A DNA stretch of 64,000 nucleotides from Streptococcus suis (GTDB taxonomy: Bacteria > Bacillota > Bacilli > Lactobacillales > Streptococcaceae), in assembly GCF_902702775.1 (NCBI RefSeq), contig NZ_LR738724.1, positions 124,001 to 188,000 on the forward strand, read 5' to 3'. Positions 45,738 to 55,561 of the stretch are shown here, piece after piece (within the stretch, counting starts at the first letter, position 1; the number at the start of each line of letters is the position of its first letter). Under the pieces are notes generated by a model. That model had not been told where the DNA came from, did not search any database, and saw nothing but the letters and a program-made list of their open reading frames with translations. The translations under genes were made by a program, and so were the position numbers.

Positions 45738-48248
45738 ATGGAAACTGCAAAGAAAAAATTCAGATATAGTATTCGTAAATTTAAAGTCGGTGTAGGCTCA
45801 GTGCTAATTGCCACTTGCTTACTTGGGGCTGGGGTCTCGACAACAACCGCTTTTGCAACGACAGTGGCTTCGGAATCTACTCAAGTTGAAGCAACTCAGC
45901 CAACGGGAGAAACCGAGCCAACAGTACAGATTACTGGAACAGTAAGTACAGAAAATACGAATCTTGAATCAAAAGTTGCGCCAGAAGCTAAAGAAGAAGT
46001 TCCAGCAACATCAGAAACTCCAGTTGCTGAAAAGGCAGATCCAGAAGTGAAGTCTGCTGAACAAAATATAGCCTCTGAACCTGAAAAATCAGAAGAACCA
46101 ACTCCTGCCCCAGCAGCCCTCACGAGCGAAGCTAAGGAAGAAGTATCAGAGAATACCGAAGTTAAAAATTCACCTCTTCAAAATCTTAAAAAACTTGTAA
46201 AAGAGTTAGAAAGAGATTTGGAAGAGCTGGAGGTGTTTAGGGATTATACTAAATCAGATTATTCACTGCAAAAAGAAACTTGGGAATCTTTTTTAAGTGT
46301 TGGAGAGGCAGATATAAAACTTGCTCATACACTTGAAGAGGGGGATGCTAAGATTCAAAGTGTATATGGAAGATTGGCTGATTTTAAACACCATATTACG
46401 ATGGAACGCTTAACACGTGAGGTTGCTCAGTATCGTAAAAAATATATTAACGATCCAGAAATTGAAAAAGAGTATAAGACATATTTAGAGCAAAGAGAGG
46501 ATAGCGGTACTTTTAGCCAAGAAGGAGATTTACTTAGAGTATCTGTTGGGAATTCAGAAGCAGCACTTGAAAGGATTAAAGAGAGAGCTGAAAAAATAGA
46601 AGGTGATAACCTCAAAACAGAAGTTCCTAAGGAAGCACCTAGAGTAGCCGAAAAACCAAAATTAGATTTTAAAGTTCAAACACGAACAACATATCAATTT
46701 TTAGATTTCGAAACGAAAGAGCAGGAAGATCCAAACTTGCCACTTGGTGAGAAAGAGGAACGACAAAAAGGTGAGAGAGGCGAAGAGTCTGAGACTTATC
46801 AAGATGTGATTGTTGGTGATACAATTGTAGCAAGTACACTCATTTCCAAAAAACGTAAAGAGCCAGTCAATCATCTGATTGCAAAAGGTACTTTGGTAGA
46901 GAAACATCCCGATACAGCACCGACAGCTCCTGAAAAACCAAAATTGGACTTTACTGTTAAAGAACGAGTAGAGCGAGAAATTTTGGATTATATGGTGGAA
47001 GAACAAGATGATGCTAGTTTGCCGCTCGGTCAAACAAAAGTGCTTCGTGAAGGTCAAAAAGGTGAATTGGTTAAGAAATATCAAGATGTGATTGTTGAAG
47101 GGAATGTCATAGCAAGTAATCTCCTTTCAGAAGACCGTAAAGCCCCAGTCAACCGTCTGATTGCAAAAAACATGTTAGTAGAGAAACATCCTGATACAGC
47201 ACCGACAGCGCCTGAAAAACCAAAATTAGAATTTACTGTCAAAGAGCGAGTAGAGCGAGAAATTTTGGATTATATGGTTGAAGAACAAGACGATGCTAGT
47301 TTGCCACTTGGTCAGACAAAGGTTCTTCGTGAAGGTCAAAAAGGCGAATTGGTTAAGAAATATCAAGATGTGATTGTTGAAGGGAATGTCATAGCAAGTA
47401 ATCTCCTTTCAGAAGACCGTAAAGCCCCAGTCAACCGTCTGATTGCAAAAGGCATGTTAGTGGAAAAAACACCAGATATTACGTCGAAAGCTGAGGACGA
47501 GGCTCTAAAACCAATGGAACCAGAGGCTGATAAGCCGACTCCTCCAACACCGGAAGCACCAAAAACGGAAATGTCAGACGCTGAGCAACCAAAAGTGGAC
47601 AAACCACAAATGGAAGCACCGAAAACTGATAAAGTAGAGTCTGACAAACAGATGCCAGAGGCTAAGCAACCAGAAATGGAGCAACCGAAAGCAGAAGACA
47701 TGCCGAAGGAGGAAATGCCAAAGGCTGAGCACCCAAAAGCGGAAGACTCTACACCTAAGACAGCAGTTCCAGAAGTCGCGCCAAAAACAGCGGAAAAACC
47801 AAAGCTAGATTTCACAACAAAAGAACGAAAGGTAGAAGAAGCTCTCCCTATCAAAGAAGAAATCAGATATGATGCAAGCCTAGCGCTTGGCAAATCATAC
47901 CTTCTTCAAGAAGGAAAAGCAGGTAAAAAAGTATCTGTTTATCAAGATGTCATAGTTGATGGTAAAGTTGTCGCAACCAACCTATTATCAGAGACTGTTG
48001 TTGAAGGTCAAAATCGTATCCTTGTAAAAGGTAGCTTGGAAATGAAGAAAGAAGAAGTAAAAACAACTCCTTCAGTACAATCGAATCCGACACTGAGTCA
48101 CAAAGGTGCACCTTCTGCAAACAAAGCAACACTACCTGCAACAGGTGAACAACGCAATAACCTAGCCTTAGTAGGCCTTGGTTTAGCTGGAATTAGCTTG
48201 ACAGTAGTCGCTACAGCTATAAACAAAAAATCTAAAGATCAAATCTAA
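45738..48248 (+). CDS. YSIRK/LPXTG cell-wall protein with four G5 domains
   Basis: An 836-residue surface protein. Residues 1-42 are a YSIRK-type signal (YSIRKFKVGVGS), which directs export at the division septum. Residues 45-145 are Glu/Pro/Thr-rich; 148-295 are charged and helical, likely coiled coil. G5-like domains follow at about 300-387, 395-481, 489-575 and, after a Pro/Glu/Lys repeat stalk (about 585-683), 686-770. LPATG at 799-803, a hydrophobic span and a KKSKDQI tail form the sortase A signal. G5 domains bind sugars or zinc in other adhesins. Domains 2 and 3 are nearly identical. Role in adhesion is inferred. Confidence 0.9.
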   Translation: METAKKKFRYSIRKFKVGVGSVLIATCLLGAGVSTTTAFATTVASESTQVEATQPTGETEPTVQITGTVSTENTNLESKVAPEAKEEVPATSETPVAEKADPEVKSAEQNIASEPEKSEEPTPAPAALTSEAKEEVSENTEVKNSPLQNLKKLVKELERDLEELEVFRDYTKSDYSLQKETWESFLSVGEADIKLAHTLEEGDAKIQSVYGRLADFKHHITMERLTREVAQYRKKYINDPEIEKEYKTYLEQREDSGTFSQEGDLLRVSVGNSEAALERIKERAEKIEGDNLKTEVPKEAPRVAEKPKLDFKVQTRTTYQFLDFETKEQEDPNLPLGEKEERQKGERGEESETYQDVIVGDTIVASTLISKKRKEPVNHLIAKGTLVEKHPDTAPTAPEKPKLDFTVKERVEREILDYMVEEQDDASLPLGQTKVLREGQKGELVKKYQDVIVEGNVIASNLLSEDRKAPVNRLIAKNMLVEKHPDTAPTAPEKPKLEFTVKERVEREILDYMVEEQDDASLPLGQTKVLREGQKGELVKKYQDVIVEGNVIASNLLSEDRKAPVNRLIAKGMLVEKTPDITSKAEDEALKPMEPEADKPTPPTPEAPKTEMSDAEQPKVDKPQMEAPKTDKVESDKQMPEAKQPEMEQPKAEDMPKEEMPKAEHPKAEDSTPKTAVPEVAPKTAEKPKLDFTTKERKVEEALPIKEEIRYDASLALGKSYLLQEGKAGKKVSVYQDVIVDGKVVATNLLSETVVEGQNRILVKGSLEMKKEEVKTTPSVQSNPTLSHKGAPSANKATLPATGEQRNNLALVGLGLAGISLTVVATAINKKSKDQI
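46911..47474 (+). repeat. Two 282-bp direct repeats in the G5 gene
   Basis: Units at 46911-47192 and 47193-47474 encode G5 domains 2 and 3. They differ at a few scattered bases only, while domains 1 and 4 are clearly diverged. The unit is 94 codons, so gain or loss keeps the frame. Confidence 0.9.
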
Positions 48249-48267
48249 ACCATTATGAAACAGCGAC

Positions 48268-48301
48268 AAAGAGGCCGGGCGGAAACGCCCAGCCTCTTTT
48301 T
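48268..48301. terminator. Bidirectional terminator, surface protein and pepX
   Basis: AAAGAGGC-C-GGGCG, loop GAAA, CGCCC-A-GCCTC and a T-run, between convergent genes. Confidence 0.92.
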
Positions 48302-48319
48302 AGAACTGAAAATCAAATA

Positions 48320-50587
48320 TTAGTGCGGTAAAATTAACTGTGATTGACTTAAATCAAGGTGGATTTGCCATTGAGAATTATCCCGAACAGTACACTCAAA
48401 GTCAGTGGTGTAGAGAATCAGCTCCAAGACATCACCTTTTTTCAGCTGATAAATGGTCGGCTGCAGTTTCCAAGTCAGGTCCATCCACTGGTCAGGCACC
48501 ACTTCCTCGACAGTCATCAGGTCGGTGCGGTTTTGCAGGTTCATAAAGCCCTTGGTCACCAAGCGTTGCGGCATCTCCACATAAGGCAACTCCACCAGAT
48601 TTTCTTGGGCATGGTAACGACCGTTGTTCAAGCTCAGCCGCGTTTTGGGCGTTGGGATTGGGGCTAGGCGTTTTTTGCTTCCCTTGTCCAATAGCTGAGC
48701 AGATAAGAGGCCTTTGGCTACACTAGAAGCCACACGGAGTTTCAAGGTGACCTGTCCGTTGAGCAGGAGGTCCTCCCTTACAGGCAGCTCGATGCTGACT
48801 TGGTTGGCCTTGCCTGCATAGAGGTCTTGGTGAAAGGCAGGGTAGGATTTGCCGTAGCGGTCAAAATTTTCTTGGGCATACTGATTGGCAATGGTCTGGC
48901 TTCCAGTACCTAGTGGCAAGACAGCCTCGTTTTCACCACCAAAGGTGTCCAAGGTCGTCCAAGTTTGCTCACCGCTATTGTCCTGCCAGATAACCGTTGG
49001 CAGTTGGTAGTTATTCTCGTAGCTCAGCAGTTTTTGACTGAGCAGGGCGTTCATGGACTCACGGAAGTCGATAGACTGCCAGTTGTTCATATACACGTGG
49101 GCACCGTTGTGGAAGAAGAGGTGTTTTTTGATATGGCTTGGCAGGGTGTGGAACATATTCCAGACATGGATTGGCTTGACATTCCAGTCCTGTGAGCCGT
49201 GGGTAAAGACTACCTCACACTTGACCTTATCAGCGTGGAGCAGATAATTGCGGTCATGCCAGTATTGATTGTAGTCGCCGCTGGTGCGGTCCAGGGCAGC
49301 ACGTTCTGCCGCCAGTCCTTTTTCGTAGGCTGCTTTATTGCGGAGGAAGTCACCTGCTTGCAGACTCTTGGAGTAGGTCAGGGCGGTCAAGCTGTCCAGA
49401 TCCTCGCCTGGATAGCCGCCAGGGCTGGTCACCAGCCCGTTTTCACGGTAGTAGTCATACCAAGAGGAAATCCCTGCTTCTGCGATGACGACTTCCAATC
49501 CGTCCACGCCAGTTGTTGCCAAGGCATTGGACATGGTACCGAGGTAAGATAGTCCTGTCGTCGCCACCTTACCATTTGCCCAATCGGCCTTGACCTCAAT
49601 CGAGCGAGTGTGGTCTGTGTAGGCCTTGGTGCGACCGTTCAGCCAGTCAATCACCGCTTTGTAGCCCTCAACCTGCTGGTAGTCGCCAGATGTCATGTAG
49701 CCCGTCGAGCCCAGAGTGCCGACCCCAGACACGTGGAGGCTGGCAAAGCCGCGAGCGAGGAAGTAGTCATTGAGGGAGTAAGAAGTGATGTGGCCCAGTC
49801 TTTCAGTGGCAGGGCTGACAGGCAGGTCTCGCTGGTCCAAGTCTAGCTTGGTGATGCTGGACTGCTTGACCTGAATGGTACCGACTTGTTTTTCAGCCAG
49901 TTCCCCTTCCATCTTATGCAGGGCCTTATCGCTGGCTACATCGTTCACTCCTTGATGATAAGGACTGTTGGTAATCACCGCAGGGATTTTCCCGTCAAAG
50001 TGAGGACGGAGAATGGAAATCTTGACAATGTCAGTCTGTCCAGTCCCCGCCGTATCAACAGGCGTTTCGATATAGACCACCTCACGAATGAGGTCCTTGG
50101 TCGAAAAGGTTGCCAAGGATTTGCCGTTGAAGAAGTGGTAGCGATTGTCCTCTGGGATTAGGTCGTCGCTGACCAGTTGGTCAATCAGGGTATTGCCAGA
50201 CTTGGTACGGGTATTGAGGAGTTGGTAGAGGTTATCGATGACATCTCCGTAGACAATAGGAAACTGGCTGGTCTTGCGGAATTCTTCCACATCTGTATAA
50301 TCTACACCAGGCACAAATCCCAGCAACTGAAAGGCCACTTGATAGAAAATCTGATCTGTCAACTCACGGTCAGACTGGAAGAAGGTCAGGAGGTCTGTGT
50401 CCCAATCCGCAATCATATTGGACAGGGCAAAGTCGGTGTTTGCTGTCAGGAAATGGCACTTTCTGACAAAGGTTTCTAAATTTGTCTTGCTACTTGCATT
50501 AGGAATCAGTTGAAATCCTAGAGCACCAAGCTCTTGCAAGTAGACGGAGGTCTCTTTTTTTATGAAAGAAAATTGATTAAAGCGCAT
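48320..50587 (-). CDS. pepX: Xaa-Pro dipeptidyl-peptidase PepX
   Basis: A 755-residue S15-family serine peptidase that removes X-Pro dipeptides from peptide N-termini. The nucleophile motif is GLSYLGT (near residue 348), followed by the catalytic Asp region ([10 protein letters not shown]) and the catalytic His in [10 protein letters not shown] (near 498). N-terminal dimerisation and C-terminal beta domains are complete. No signal peptide is present, so it is cytoplasmic by sequence. It has its own promoter and a strong terminator, and diverges from cppA. Confidence 0.96.
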   Translation of the reverse strand: MRFNQFSFIKKETSVYLQELGALGFQLIPNASSKTNLETFVRKCHFLTANTDFALSNMIADWDTDLLTFFQSDRELTDQIFYQVAFQLLGFVPGVDYTDVEEFRKTSQFPIVYGDVIDNLYQLLNTRTKSGNTLIDQLVSDDLIPEDNRYHFFNGKSLATFSTKDLIREVVYIETPVDTAGTGQTDIVKISILRPHFDGKIPAVITNSPYHQGVNDVASDKALHKMEGELAEKQVGTIQVKQSSITKLDLDQRDLPVSPATERLGHITSYSLNDYFLARGFASLHVSGVGTLGSTGYMTSGDYQQVEGYKAVIDWLNGRTKAYTDHTRSIEVKADWANGKVATTGLSYLGTMSNALATTGVDGLEVVIAEAGISSWYDYYRENGLVTSPGGYPGEDLDSLTALTYSKSLQAGDFLRNKAAYEKGLAAERAALDRTSGDYNQYWHDRNYLLHADKVKCEVVFTHGSQDWNVKPIHVWNMFHTLPSHIKKHLFFHNGAHVYMNNWQSIDFRESMNALLSQKLLSYENNYQLPTVIWQDNSGEQTWTTLDTFGGENEAVLPLGTGSQTIANQYAQENFDRYGKSYPAFHQDLYAGKANQVSIELPVREDLLLNGQVTLKLRVASSVAKGLLSAQLLDKGSKKRLAPIPTPKTRLSLNNGRYHAQENLVELPYVEMPQRLVTKGFMNLQNRTDLMTVEEVVPDQWMDLTWKLQPTIYQLKKGDVLELILYTTDFECTVRDNSQWQIHLDLSQSQLILPH

Positions 50588-50626
50588 AAATTCTCCTCTT
50601 TTTTAGGATAATAGTCTATAATAGCT

Positions 50627-50655
50627 ATTATATCTGATAAGCCAGTGTTTGTCTA
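50627..50655 (-). promoter_or_regulatory. pepX promoter
   Basis: Minus strand TAGACA, 17-base spacer, TATAAT. Confidence 0.8.
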
Positions 50656-50708
50656 AAAATTATCAGTATATATAAAAATATTAATGTATAAAACGACGAT
50701 ACAATTAG

Positions 50709-50737
50709 TTGTAAAATGATGAAATTTTTTATACAAT
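50709..50737 (+). promoter_or_regulatory. cppA promoter
   Basis: TTGTAA (50709-50714), 17-base spacer, TACAAT (50732-50737). Confidence 0.75.
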
Positions 50738-50768
50738 ATTGTAGAATGACTGAGGAGTGAAATGTATC

Positions 50769-51503
50769 GTGTTGAGAAAAAATGAAGCTATAGTCCCTAT
50801 TTTACGTATTAATAATAGGGCTATTAATCAAGGATTTTTAGAAAAAAATCTAGGAATGAAAACCAAGCTAGAAGATGGTCCATTTGCTGATTTTGGAGAT
50901 AGAACAAGTCCAGAAACGAAGCTCGTTTTGACAGAATCTCCTGGTAATCGCACCCGTGCTGTCGAAGGGCTTAAAAAACTGAATAAAATTGTGATAAAAG
51001 TAGACAATGCCTCTGAAATTGAAGTTTTACTGGCGCAAGGGTCACAGTATAGTAAGCTCTACCAAGGAAAAAATGGCTATGGTTTTGAAGCTGTGTCGCC
51101 AGAAGGAGACACCTTCCTTTTGCATGCAGAAGCATCTGTTGATGACCTAAAAGCAATCCTTCCACCTGTTCCATTTAAGGTGCAGGATGACTTTTCTGGT
51201 CTGACTGCTTTTTCAGTAGAGTCTATTTGGCTTAATACCCCACAAGCTAGTATCAGCCAAGACTATTATGAGGCTATCCTACCTCAACAAGCCTTTTTGC
51301 GTTTTGTTGGAGCAGAAGGTAAGGATTTATTAACTCCTGCAGAACAAGTTTGGGATTTAGAAGGCTTGCGTTTTCCCGTTGAGCAGGATTTTGATTGGGT
51401 ACATTTGGAAAGCCAGTTGGAAGGACCATTCTTTAAAGATAAAAAAGCAAGCTTTATCCAAACGGTTGACCCAAGTGGTATTGAATTGTGGTTCGAAAAA
51501 TGA
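50769..51503 (+). CDS. cppA: CppA family protein, start region apparently frameshifted
   Basis: About 244 residues of the streptococcal CppA family (N- and C-terminal CppA domains, glyoxalase-like fold), named for C3-degrading activity, though relatives may be enzymes of another kind. NRTRAVEGLKKLNKIVIK, YQGKNGYGFEAVSPEGDTFLLHAE and the end DPSGIELWFEK closely follow the pneumococcal protein. The ideal start, ATG 50762 behind AGGAG, is in another frame and stops after seven codons; removing one A from the A6 run at 50777-50782 would join it to this frame. As written, translation must begin at GTG 50769 or TTG 50772. Overlaps the next gene (ATGA). Confidence 0.8.
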   Translation: MLRKNEAIVPILRINNRAINQGFLEKNLGMKTKLEDGPFADFGDRTSPETKLVLTESPGNRTRAVEGLKKLNKIVIKVDNASEIEVLLAQGSQYSKLYQGKNGYGFEAVSPEGDTFLLHAEASVDDLKAILPPVPFKVQDDFSGLTAFSVESIWLNTPQASISQDYYEAILPQQAFLRFVGAEGKDLLTPAEQVWDLEGLRFPVEQDFDWVHLESQLEGPFFKDKKASFIQTVDPSGIELWFEK

Positions 51504-52447
51504 GACAAGTAATTTTAGACAAGGTTTCAGAGCAGATTGAGCAAGGAGTTTATCCTGGTGCCAGTCTGGCTCTTTTTTCTAAGAGTCAGTGGCAGGAATA
51601 TTATTTAGGGACCCAGGATGGTCAGTTACCAGTTGAGGCGGGTTTGACCTATGATTTGGCGTCTGTTTCCAAGGTGGTTGGAGTAGGGACTCTTGCGACT
51701 TTTCTGGTTAATAGCGGAGCTTTGGAGCTAGATAGGACCTTGCAGTCTTATTATCCAGCTTTTGCGGATAGTGAGGTCACCATTCGGCAATTATTGACCC
51801 ATACTAGTGGTATCAATCCCTTCATTCCCAATCGGGATAGTCTGGATGCCGACCAGCTCAAGGAAGCAATTTTGAAGATTACCGTAACGGATAAGAAAGA
51901 TTTCCTCTACACAGACATTAATTTTCTCTTGCTGGGCTTTTTGTTGGAGGAACTGGGTAGAGACAGTCTAGACCAGCTGATTAGTCGAGACGTTCTAGAG
52001 CCCTTTGGTATGTCCCAAACCTCCTTTGGACCAGTCAGTCAGGCGGTGCCGACGGTGCGTGGCGTCAAGGCAGGTGTGGTGCATGATCCCAAGGCGCGTG
52101 TCTTGGGCCTCCACGCGGGAAGTGCAGGTCTCTTTTCGACCGTAAAAGATTTGGAAATCTTTTTGGAACACTGTCTGACGGCTGACTTTGCGGCGAATTT
52201 AACGCAGGATTACGGTTTTGATGATAAGCGCAAGCGGTCTCTGGCTTGGGATAAGAAGGGGGACTGGTTGTCCCACACAGGCTATACGGGGACCTTTATC
52301 ATGTACAATCGTCCCTTGCAGAAAGCTGCGATTTTTCTTTCGAATCGTACTTTTGACAAGGATGAGCGGGCCCAGTGGAAGTTGGATAGAAACCAGGTTA
52401 TGGTCTTGATTCGTCAGGTCTTGGAGGAAGAAGAGGCTATTGACTAA
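51500..52447 (+). CDS. Serine hydrolase, beta-lactamase/class C family
   Basis: A 315-residue protein of the class C beta-lactamase/DD-peptidase fold. The catalytic SxxK is SVSK in YDLASVSKVVGVGT (near residue 54), the second motif is YTD in FLYTDINFLLLG where many relatives have YxN, and the third is HTG in LSHTGYTGTFI. No signal peptide is visible, so it is probably a cytoplasmic esterase-like enzyme rather than a wall enzyme. The start 51500 overlaps the cppA stop by 4 bases (ATGA). A RUP-like element begins right after the stop codon. Confidence 0.87.
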   Translation: MRQVILDKVSEQIEQGVYPGASLALFSKSQWQEYYLGTQDGQLPVEAGLTYDLASVSKVVGVGTLATFLVNSGALELDRTLQSYYPAFADSEVTIRQLLTHTSGINPFIPNRDSLDADQLKEAILKITVTDKKDFLYTDINFLLLGFLLEELGRDSLDQLISRDVLEPFGMSQTSFGPVSQAVPTVRGVKAGVVHDPKARVLGLHAGSAGLFSTVKDLEIFLEHCLTADFAANLTQDYGFDDKRKRSLAWDKKGDWLSHTGYTGTFIMYNRPLQKAAIFLSNRTFDKDERAQWKLDRNQVMVLIRQVLEEEEAID

Positions 52448-52599
52448 TACTCTTCGAAAATCAACATTATCTGTTGTCAAGAGCCTTGATGAGTGAAAAG
52501 CTCCAGTGGAGGTTTTCAGCCTGTTACCTTGAAATAAGAAAGTAACAGAGTTCTATCTTCGACTTCGTTTCTTAGGCGACTTTTGATTTTCATTGAGTA
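52448..52599 (-). repeat. RUP-like element, 152 bp
   Basis: Ends TACTCTTCGAAAATCAA and TTTTGATTTTCATTGAGTA. Compared with the 102-bp copies it has extra central sequence with an AAGCTCC/GGAG hairpin and a TGTTAC/GTAACA hairpin. It starts at the base after the stop of the serine hydrolase gene. Confidence 0.8.
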
Positions 52600-52820
52600 T
52601 ATAGTCGTTTAGTTTTTCTTTTATTGCTTCGACGAGTGAGGAAACATCGTTTCCTTATTTCCAATTTCAAACACTCCACTGGAGTATTTGAACTCGCTTT
52701 GCCGTACTCTGCAGGGGTGACTTGCTCCGCAAGTGCTATCTCCAACCTTGCACAGTCACTCGACTGTACAAGCTGTCTGCAGCTCGTTGCCTAGTACTAA
52801 AAGTAAACTAAAAGACTATA
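52600..52820 (+). repeat. Second miniature element family, 221 bp
   Basis: TATAGTCGTTTAGTTT at the left and AAACTAAAAGACTATA at the right are inverted repeats with 15 of 16 matches. Inside lie GAGTGAGGAAA, a CACTCCACTGGAGT hairpin and several shorter stems, no gene. It abuts the RUP-like element directly. A shorter relative is at 59554-59687. Confidence 0.75.
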
Positions 52821-52860
52821 ACTATCCTTCCGCAACACTCAGTAGATTTTTCGACATAGT

Positions 52861-52888
52861 AAAAGGACCTGCATGTGCAAGTCCTTTT
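52861..52888 (-). terminator. Terminator of pflB
   Basis: AAAAGGAC-T-TGC and GCA-G-GTCCTTTT pair on the minus strand, ending in T. Confidence 0.85.
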
Positions 52889-52900
52889 GTGTTTGCTTGA

Positions 52901-55246
52901 TTAAGCTTGACCTGAAACTTCTGCAGCGTGGTCGTCCATTGAAAGAACTTCGTGGAAGACACGTTGAGTCAATTCAGTTTTTTGCTCTTTAGTGAGGTAT
53001 TTGGTGTTTACGCAGTATCCAGAGATACGAACGATGACATCTTCACCTGCCATAATCTTGTCATAAACGTCGTTCAAGTCCATAACGTTCAAGTTGACGT
53101 GTTGACCACCTTGTTCGAAGTATCCGTCAAGGATTGTCACCAAGTTGTTCACTTGCTCATCGAATGTTTTACCAAGAGCTTTTGGTGAAACTTGAGTTGT
53201 CAATGAGATACCGTCGTTGGCATGTTTGAAGTTGAGTTTAGAAAGAGTATTCAAGTTTTGCAACCAACCACCACGAGATTTAGAAGTTGGGTTGGCACCT
53301 GGTGGGAAGAATTCCACTTTAGAAGTGTTAACAGAACCATCTTCGTTGAGGAATACACCGCGGTGAACTGGTGAGTTAGCTGTTTGTTTAGAGTAAGCAA
53401 CGTTTGAAGTGATTGTCAAGATAGACACAGTTGCTTCAGCATTCTTGTACAATTTGTGCTTGTTCAAGCGAGAGAAGAATGCTTCCATGAGCCATTTCGC
53501 GATGTCATCTACACGGTCGTCATCCTCACCATAACGTGGGAAGTCGCCAGTTACTTCGTAATCGTAGATGAAGCCATCTTCGTCACGGATTGGTTTCACT
53601 TGTGCGTACTTGATAGCAGACAATGAGTCAACAGTATTTGCGAAGCCACAGATACCGAAGCCCATGTTTGCACGAAGGTGAGTTGGCAAGAATGCCATTT
53701 GAACTGCTTCATAGTTGTACTTGTCAGTCATGTAGTGGATGATGTTCATAGCATCTACATAAGTGTCAGTCAACCAGTCAAGGGCTTTTTCAAAGTTGGC
53801 AATAACTTGATCGTAGTCAAAGATTTCAGAAGTATTTGGTTCAACACCATCGAACACTTTATAATCTTTGTGAACATCGTCGTAGCCGTTGTTCCAGCTT
53901 GAAAGAAGAGCTTTAAGAACGTTCACACGAGCACCGAAGTACTGAATGTTGTGGCGTTGGTCTTCACTTTCTGGGTCAAGTGGTGACACACAGCAAGAGA
54001 TACATGACATTTCGCCATAACCATCTTTCGCCATTGTTGTCACACCTTCGTATTGGATAGAAGAGTGTTTGTGGCTCATTGCCATACAGTAGCGACGGAA
54101 TGAATATGGAAGTTGGTCTGACCAAAGAACTGTCAAGTTTGGTTCTGGAGAGTTACCGATGTTGTCAAGTGTGTTCAAGAAACGGTAGTCCATCTTAGTA
54201 ACACGGTGACGACCGTCGTTACCCATACCTGCCATAGAGGTTGTCAAGAATGTTGGGTCACCAGAGTAGATTTCGTCGAAGGCTTTTGTACGAGCGAATT
54301 TCACTGTACGAAGTTTCAATACGAAGTCGTCAACAAATTCTTGGATTTCAGATTCAGTAAATGTACCACGAGCCAAGTCACGTTCTGCATAGATGTCGAG
54401 AACGATCGGCACACGACCAAGAGAAGTTGCTGCACCGTTGATAACACGACATACTGCCATGAAGGCGATGTTTGTCCATTGGATAGCTTCTTTGGTGTTC
54501 ATCGCAGGTTTGCGAACATCAACACCGTATAAGTCACCTAAGCGTACAACTTGTTGCAATGCTTGGTATTGAAGGTTGATTTCTTCACGAAGACGGATTG
54601 ATTCTTCATCGATTTCAGTAATTGCATTCCAGTCAGCTACTTTTTCTTCCATCAAGTAGTCTGCACCGTAAAGTGCCAAACGAGCGTACATACCGATGAT
54701 ACGACCACGTGAGTATGCATCTGGAAGACCAGAAACGTGGTGTGAGTGACGAGCACGGCGGATGTCAGCTGTGTAGGCACGGAAGATACCGTCGTTTACA
54801 GTTGTAGCGTGTTTTGTATAGATTTCATGAAGGAGTGGGTCTGGAGTATAGCCGTTTTCGATAAGAGTTGTTTCAGCCATACGAATACCACCACGTGGCA
54901 TGAAATTGAGTTTGAAGAGCTCATCGTTTTGGATACCAAAGATGAGTTCGTTCTCTTTATCGATGAAACCTGCTGGAATATCAGCGATAGAAGTAGCACG
55001 ATCTACGTCCATTGGGAAGCGAGTGTCTTCGTAGCCAGCTTTTGTTTCTTCGATGATTTTTTTGATATGAAGTGAACGCTCAGTTGGGCCTGCGAGGAAG
55101 CTTTCATCTCCATCGTATGGAGTGTAGTTGGCTTGAACGAAGCGTGTTACACTTGCCTTATCTTGCCAATCTGTACCTTTAAAGCCTTCCCAGGCTTGGG
55201 CGAAAATGTCTTCAGCAACATTTTTTGTTTTAACTTTTGTTGACAT
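52901..55246 (-). CDS. pflB: Pyruvate formate-lyase (formate C-acetyltransferase)
   Basis: A 781-residue glycyl radical enzyme that splits pyruvate into formate and acetyl-CoA in anaerobic mixed-acid fermentation. The active-site Cys pair is in [13 protein letters not shown] and the radical Gly is in [17 protein letters not shown] near the C-terminus. The length is typical for streptococci, and it must be activated by PflA, not encoded here. AAAAGGAGAA precedes the ATG. A cre-like site over the promoter fits carbon control. Confidence 0.97.
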   Translation of the reverse strand: MSTKVKTKNVAEDIFAQAWEGFKGTDWQDKASVTRFVQANYTPYDGDESFLAGPTERSLHIKKIIEETKAGYEDTRFPMDVDRATSIADIPAGFIDKENELIFGIQNDELFKLNFMPRGGIRMAETTLIENGYTPDPLLHEIYTKHATTVNDGIFRAYTADIRRARHSHHVSGLPDAYSRGRIIGMYARLALYGADYLMEEKVADWNAITEIDEESIRLREEINLQYQALQQVVRLGDLYGVDVRKPAMNTKEAIQWTNIAFMAVCRVINGAATSLGRVPIVLDIYAERDLARGTFTESEIQEFVDDFVLKLRTVKFARTKAFDEIYSGDPTFLTTSMAGMGNDGRHRVTKMDYRFLNTLDNIGNSPEPNLTVLWSDQLPYSFRRYCMAMSHKHSSIQYEGVTTMAKDGYGEMSCISCCVSPLDPESEDQRHNIQYFGARVNVLKALLSSWNNGYDDVHKDYKVFDGVEPNTSEIFDYDQVIANFEKALDWLTDTYVDAMNIIHYMTDKYNYEAVQMAFLPTHLRANMGFGICGFANTVDSLSAIKYAQVKPIRDEDGFIYDYEVTGDFPRYGEDDDRVDDIAKWLMEAFFSRLNKHKLYKNAEATVSILTITSNVAYSKQTANSPVHRGVFLNEDGSVNTSKVEFFPPGANPTSKSRGGWLQNLNTLSKLNFKHANDGISLTTQVSPKALGKTFDEQVNNLVTILDGYFEQGGQHVNLNVMDLNDVYDKIMAGEDVIVRISGYCVNTKYLTKEQKTELTQRVFHEVLSMDDHAAEVSGQA

Positions 55247-55304
55247 GAGGGTTCTCCTTTTATGCTTTTGGGTATCGACTTTGTATCAATACCAACATGT
55301 CATC

Positions 55305-55333
55305 ATTATACCATTTGAAAACACTTTCTACAA
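55305..55333 (-). promoter_or_regulatory. pflB promoter
   Basis: Minus strand TTGTAG, 17-base spacer, TATAAT with TGG before it. Confidence 0.75.
55316..55329 (+). promoter_or_regulatory. cre-like site over the pflB promoter
   Basis: TGAAAACACTTTCT fits the CcpA consensus TGWAARCGYTWNCW at 13 of 14 positions; the central CG is CA. A weaker copy lies at 55355-55368. The rest of the 315-base gap to dinB shows only the dinB promoter. Confidence 0.5.
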
Positions 55334-55496
55334 GACAAAAATACTTGAAAATAAATGAAAAACCTTTCAAGGAATATGAAAAAATTTGAAAGACATAGTT
55401 GGTATTTTCAAAGTGAATTTCTGCTTGTATTTGTAATAAGGTGATAAGCTGTCGTTTATTGTATTGGTAAGATGGCTGGTTCAACGAATCTAAAGG

Positions 55497-55525
55497 CTGA
55501 AACTTCCTAAGAAATGCGGTATAAT
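55497..55525 (+). promoter_or_regulatory. dinB promoter
   Basis: CTGAAA (55497-55502), 17-base spacer, TATAAT (55520-55525). Confidence 0.65.
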
Positions 55526-55561
55526 ATAGCGAGTTAAACTTGAAAACAGGAAGAGGCAGTC

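Noticed and set aside
45506..45814. 102-codon minus-strand open frame between the IS110 element and the surface protein
   Set aside because: Very AT-rich, runs into the start of the surface protein gene, no ribosome site or family.
49199..50479. Several open frames antisense to pepX
   Set aside because: Shadows of the pepX frame on the other strand, without ribosome sites.
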